Under the pieces are notes generated by a model, which was not told the DNA's origin, did not search any database, and worked only from the letters and a program-made list of their open reading frames with translations. A stretch of DNA of 33,767 nt from an uncultured Bacteroides sp. GTDB taxonomy: Bacteria > Bacteroidota > Bacteroidia > Chitinophagales > Chitinophagaceae. The DNA is taken from the NCBI GenBank assembly GCA_902168085.1, contig CABHOP010000027.1, positions 1-33,767 of the forward strand, in the 5' to 3' direction. Of this stretch, positions 33,596 to 33,767 are shown piece after piece (positions within the stretch are counted from its first letter, which is position 1; each line of letters begins with the position of its first letter). The translations under genes were made by a program, and so were the position numbers.

Positions 33596-33767
33596 TAGTG
33601 CTCAGCTTTGTAAGGGCCGTTTTTAGCTATACCCAGGTAGTCAGCTTGTGCATCTGTCAGTACGTCCAGTTCCACACCTATTTTAGCAAGGTGCAGGCGG
33701 GCTACTTTCTCATCCAGGTGCTTAGGCAGCACATACACTTTGTTCTCGTAAGCGCTGTGGTTGGTCC
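33596..33767 (-). CDS. ahcY: S-adenosylhomocysteinase, C-terminal end (cut by window edge)
   Basis: Only the last 56 codons are inside the window. They read [19 protein letters not shown], then [19 protein letters not shown] and end [11 protein letters not shown]. This is the highly conserved C-terminus of AhcY/SahH, including the terminal PYKxxHYRY, whose lysine and tyrosine reach into the NAD site of the neighbouring subunit. The enzyme splits S-adenosylhomocysteine into adenosine and homocysteine, supplying the homocysteine that MetH remethylates. The gene continues beyond 33767. Confidence 0.93.

Overview
The window reads as chromosomal DNA of a Bacteroidota bacterium, probably of the order Chitinophagales. 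Four predicted secreted proteins end in a type IX secretion (T9SS) C-terminal sorting domain with a YPNP motif. Several intergenic promoters carry the Bacteroidota -7 box TAnnTTTG, leaders are A/T-rich without clear Shine-Dalgarno sites, and MetH is the split form that lacks the homocysteine domain. No phage, transposase, CRISPR array or rRNA was seen.

Layout. Positions 53-126 hold a CAU-anticodon tRNA with promoter and terminator. 429-8279 is a surface-protein region: a 1898-residue Ig-like repeat protein with T9SS signal, a small secreted protein, and a convergent 463-residue T9SS protein. 8343-11175 holds a HEAT-like protein divergent from the RNA-binding protein Tex. 11218-20404 is a long minus-strand block. 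In transcription order it holds pnuC, a PAP2 phosphatase and a nadR-type kinase (overlapping), then a YciO/TsaC-like protein, ligA, metH2, a divergent PAP2-like membrane protein and a DUF1624 acyltransferase-like membrane protein. 20512-22000 holds a T9SS-exported PQQ-type sugar dehydrogenase homologue and tRNA-Phe.

22060-26659 is a minus-strand regulatory and envelope region. It contains a DUF6326-like membrane protein, two paralogous outer-membrane-type proteins whose upstream DNA is duplicated with them, a Crp/Fnr-type regulator, an AraC regulator and an aldo/keto reductase. 26857-30615 carries an OsmC protein, a convergent T9SS protein, and an AHSA1/SRPBCC plus YdjM-like gene pair. 30617-33767 carries a phospholipase D/cardiolipin synthase-like protein, Aat, a secreted YD-repeat-like protein, and at the edge the C-terminus of S-adenosylhomocysteinase (ahcY).

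Functional links. pnuC and the NadR-type kinase form a nicotinamide riboside salvage unit with a secreted PAP2 phosphatase gene overlapping both. MetH2 and AhcY belong to the methionine/SAM cycle, though they lie about 18 kb apart. The most interesting unexplained structure is the pair of OM-protein genes whose promoters share a 53-bp block, with an ACTTAAGT palindrome at the same distance from each -7 box. That distance is close to a class II activator position, and the block lies just downstream of a Crp/Fnr-type gene.
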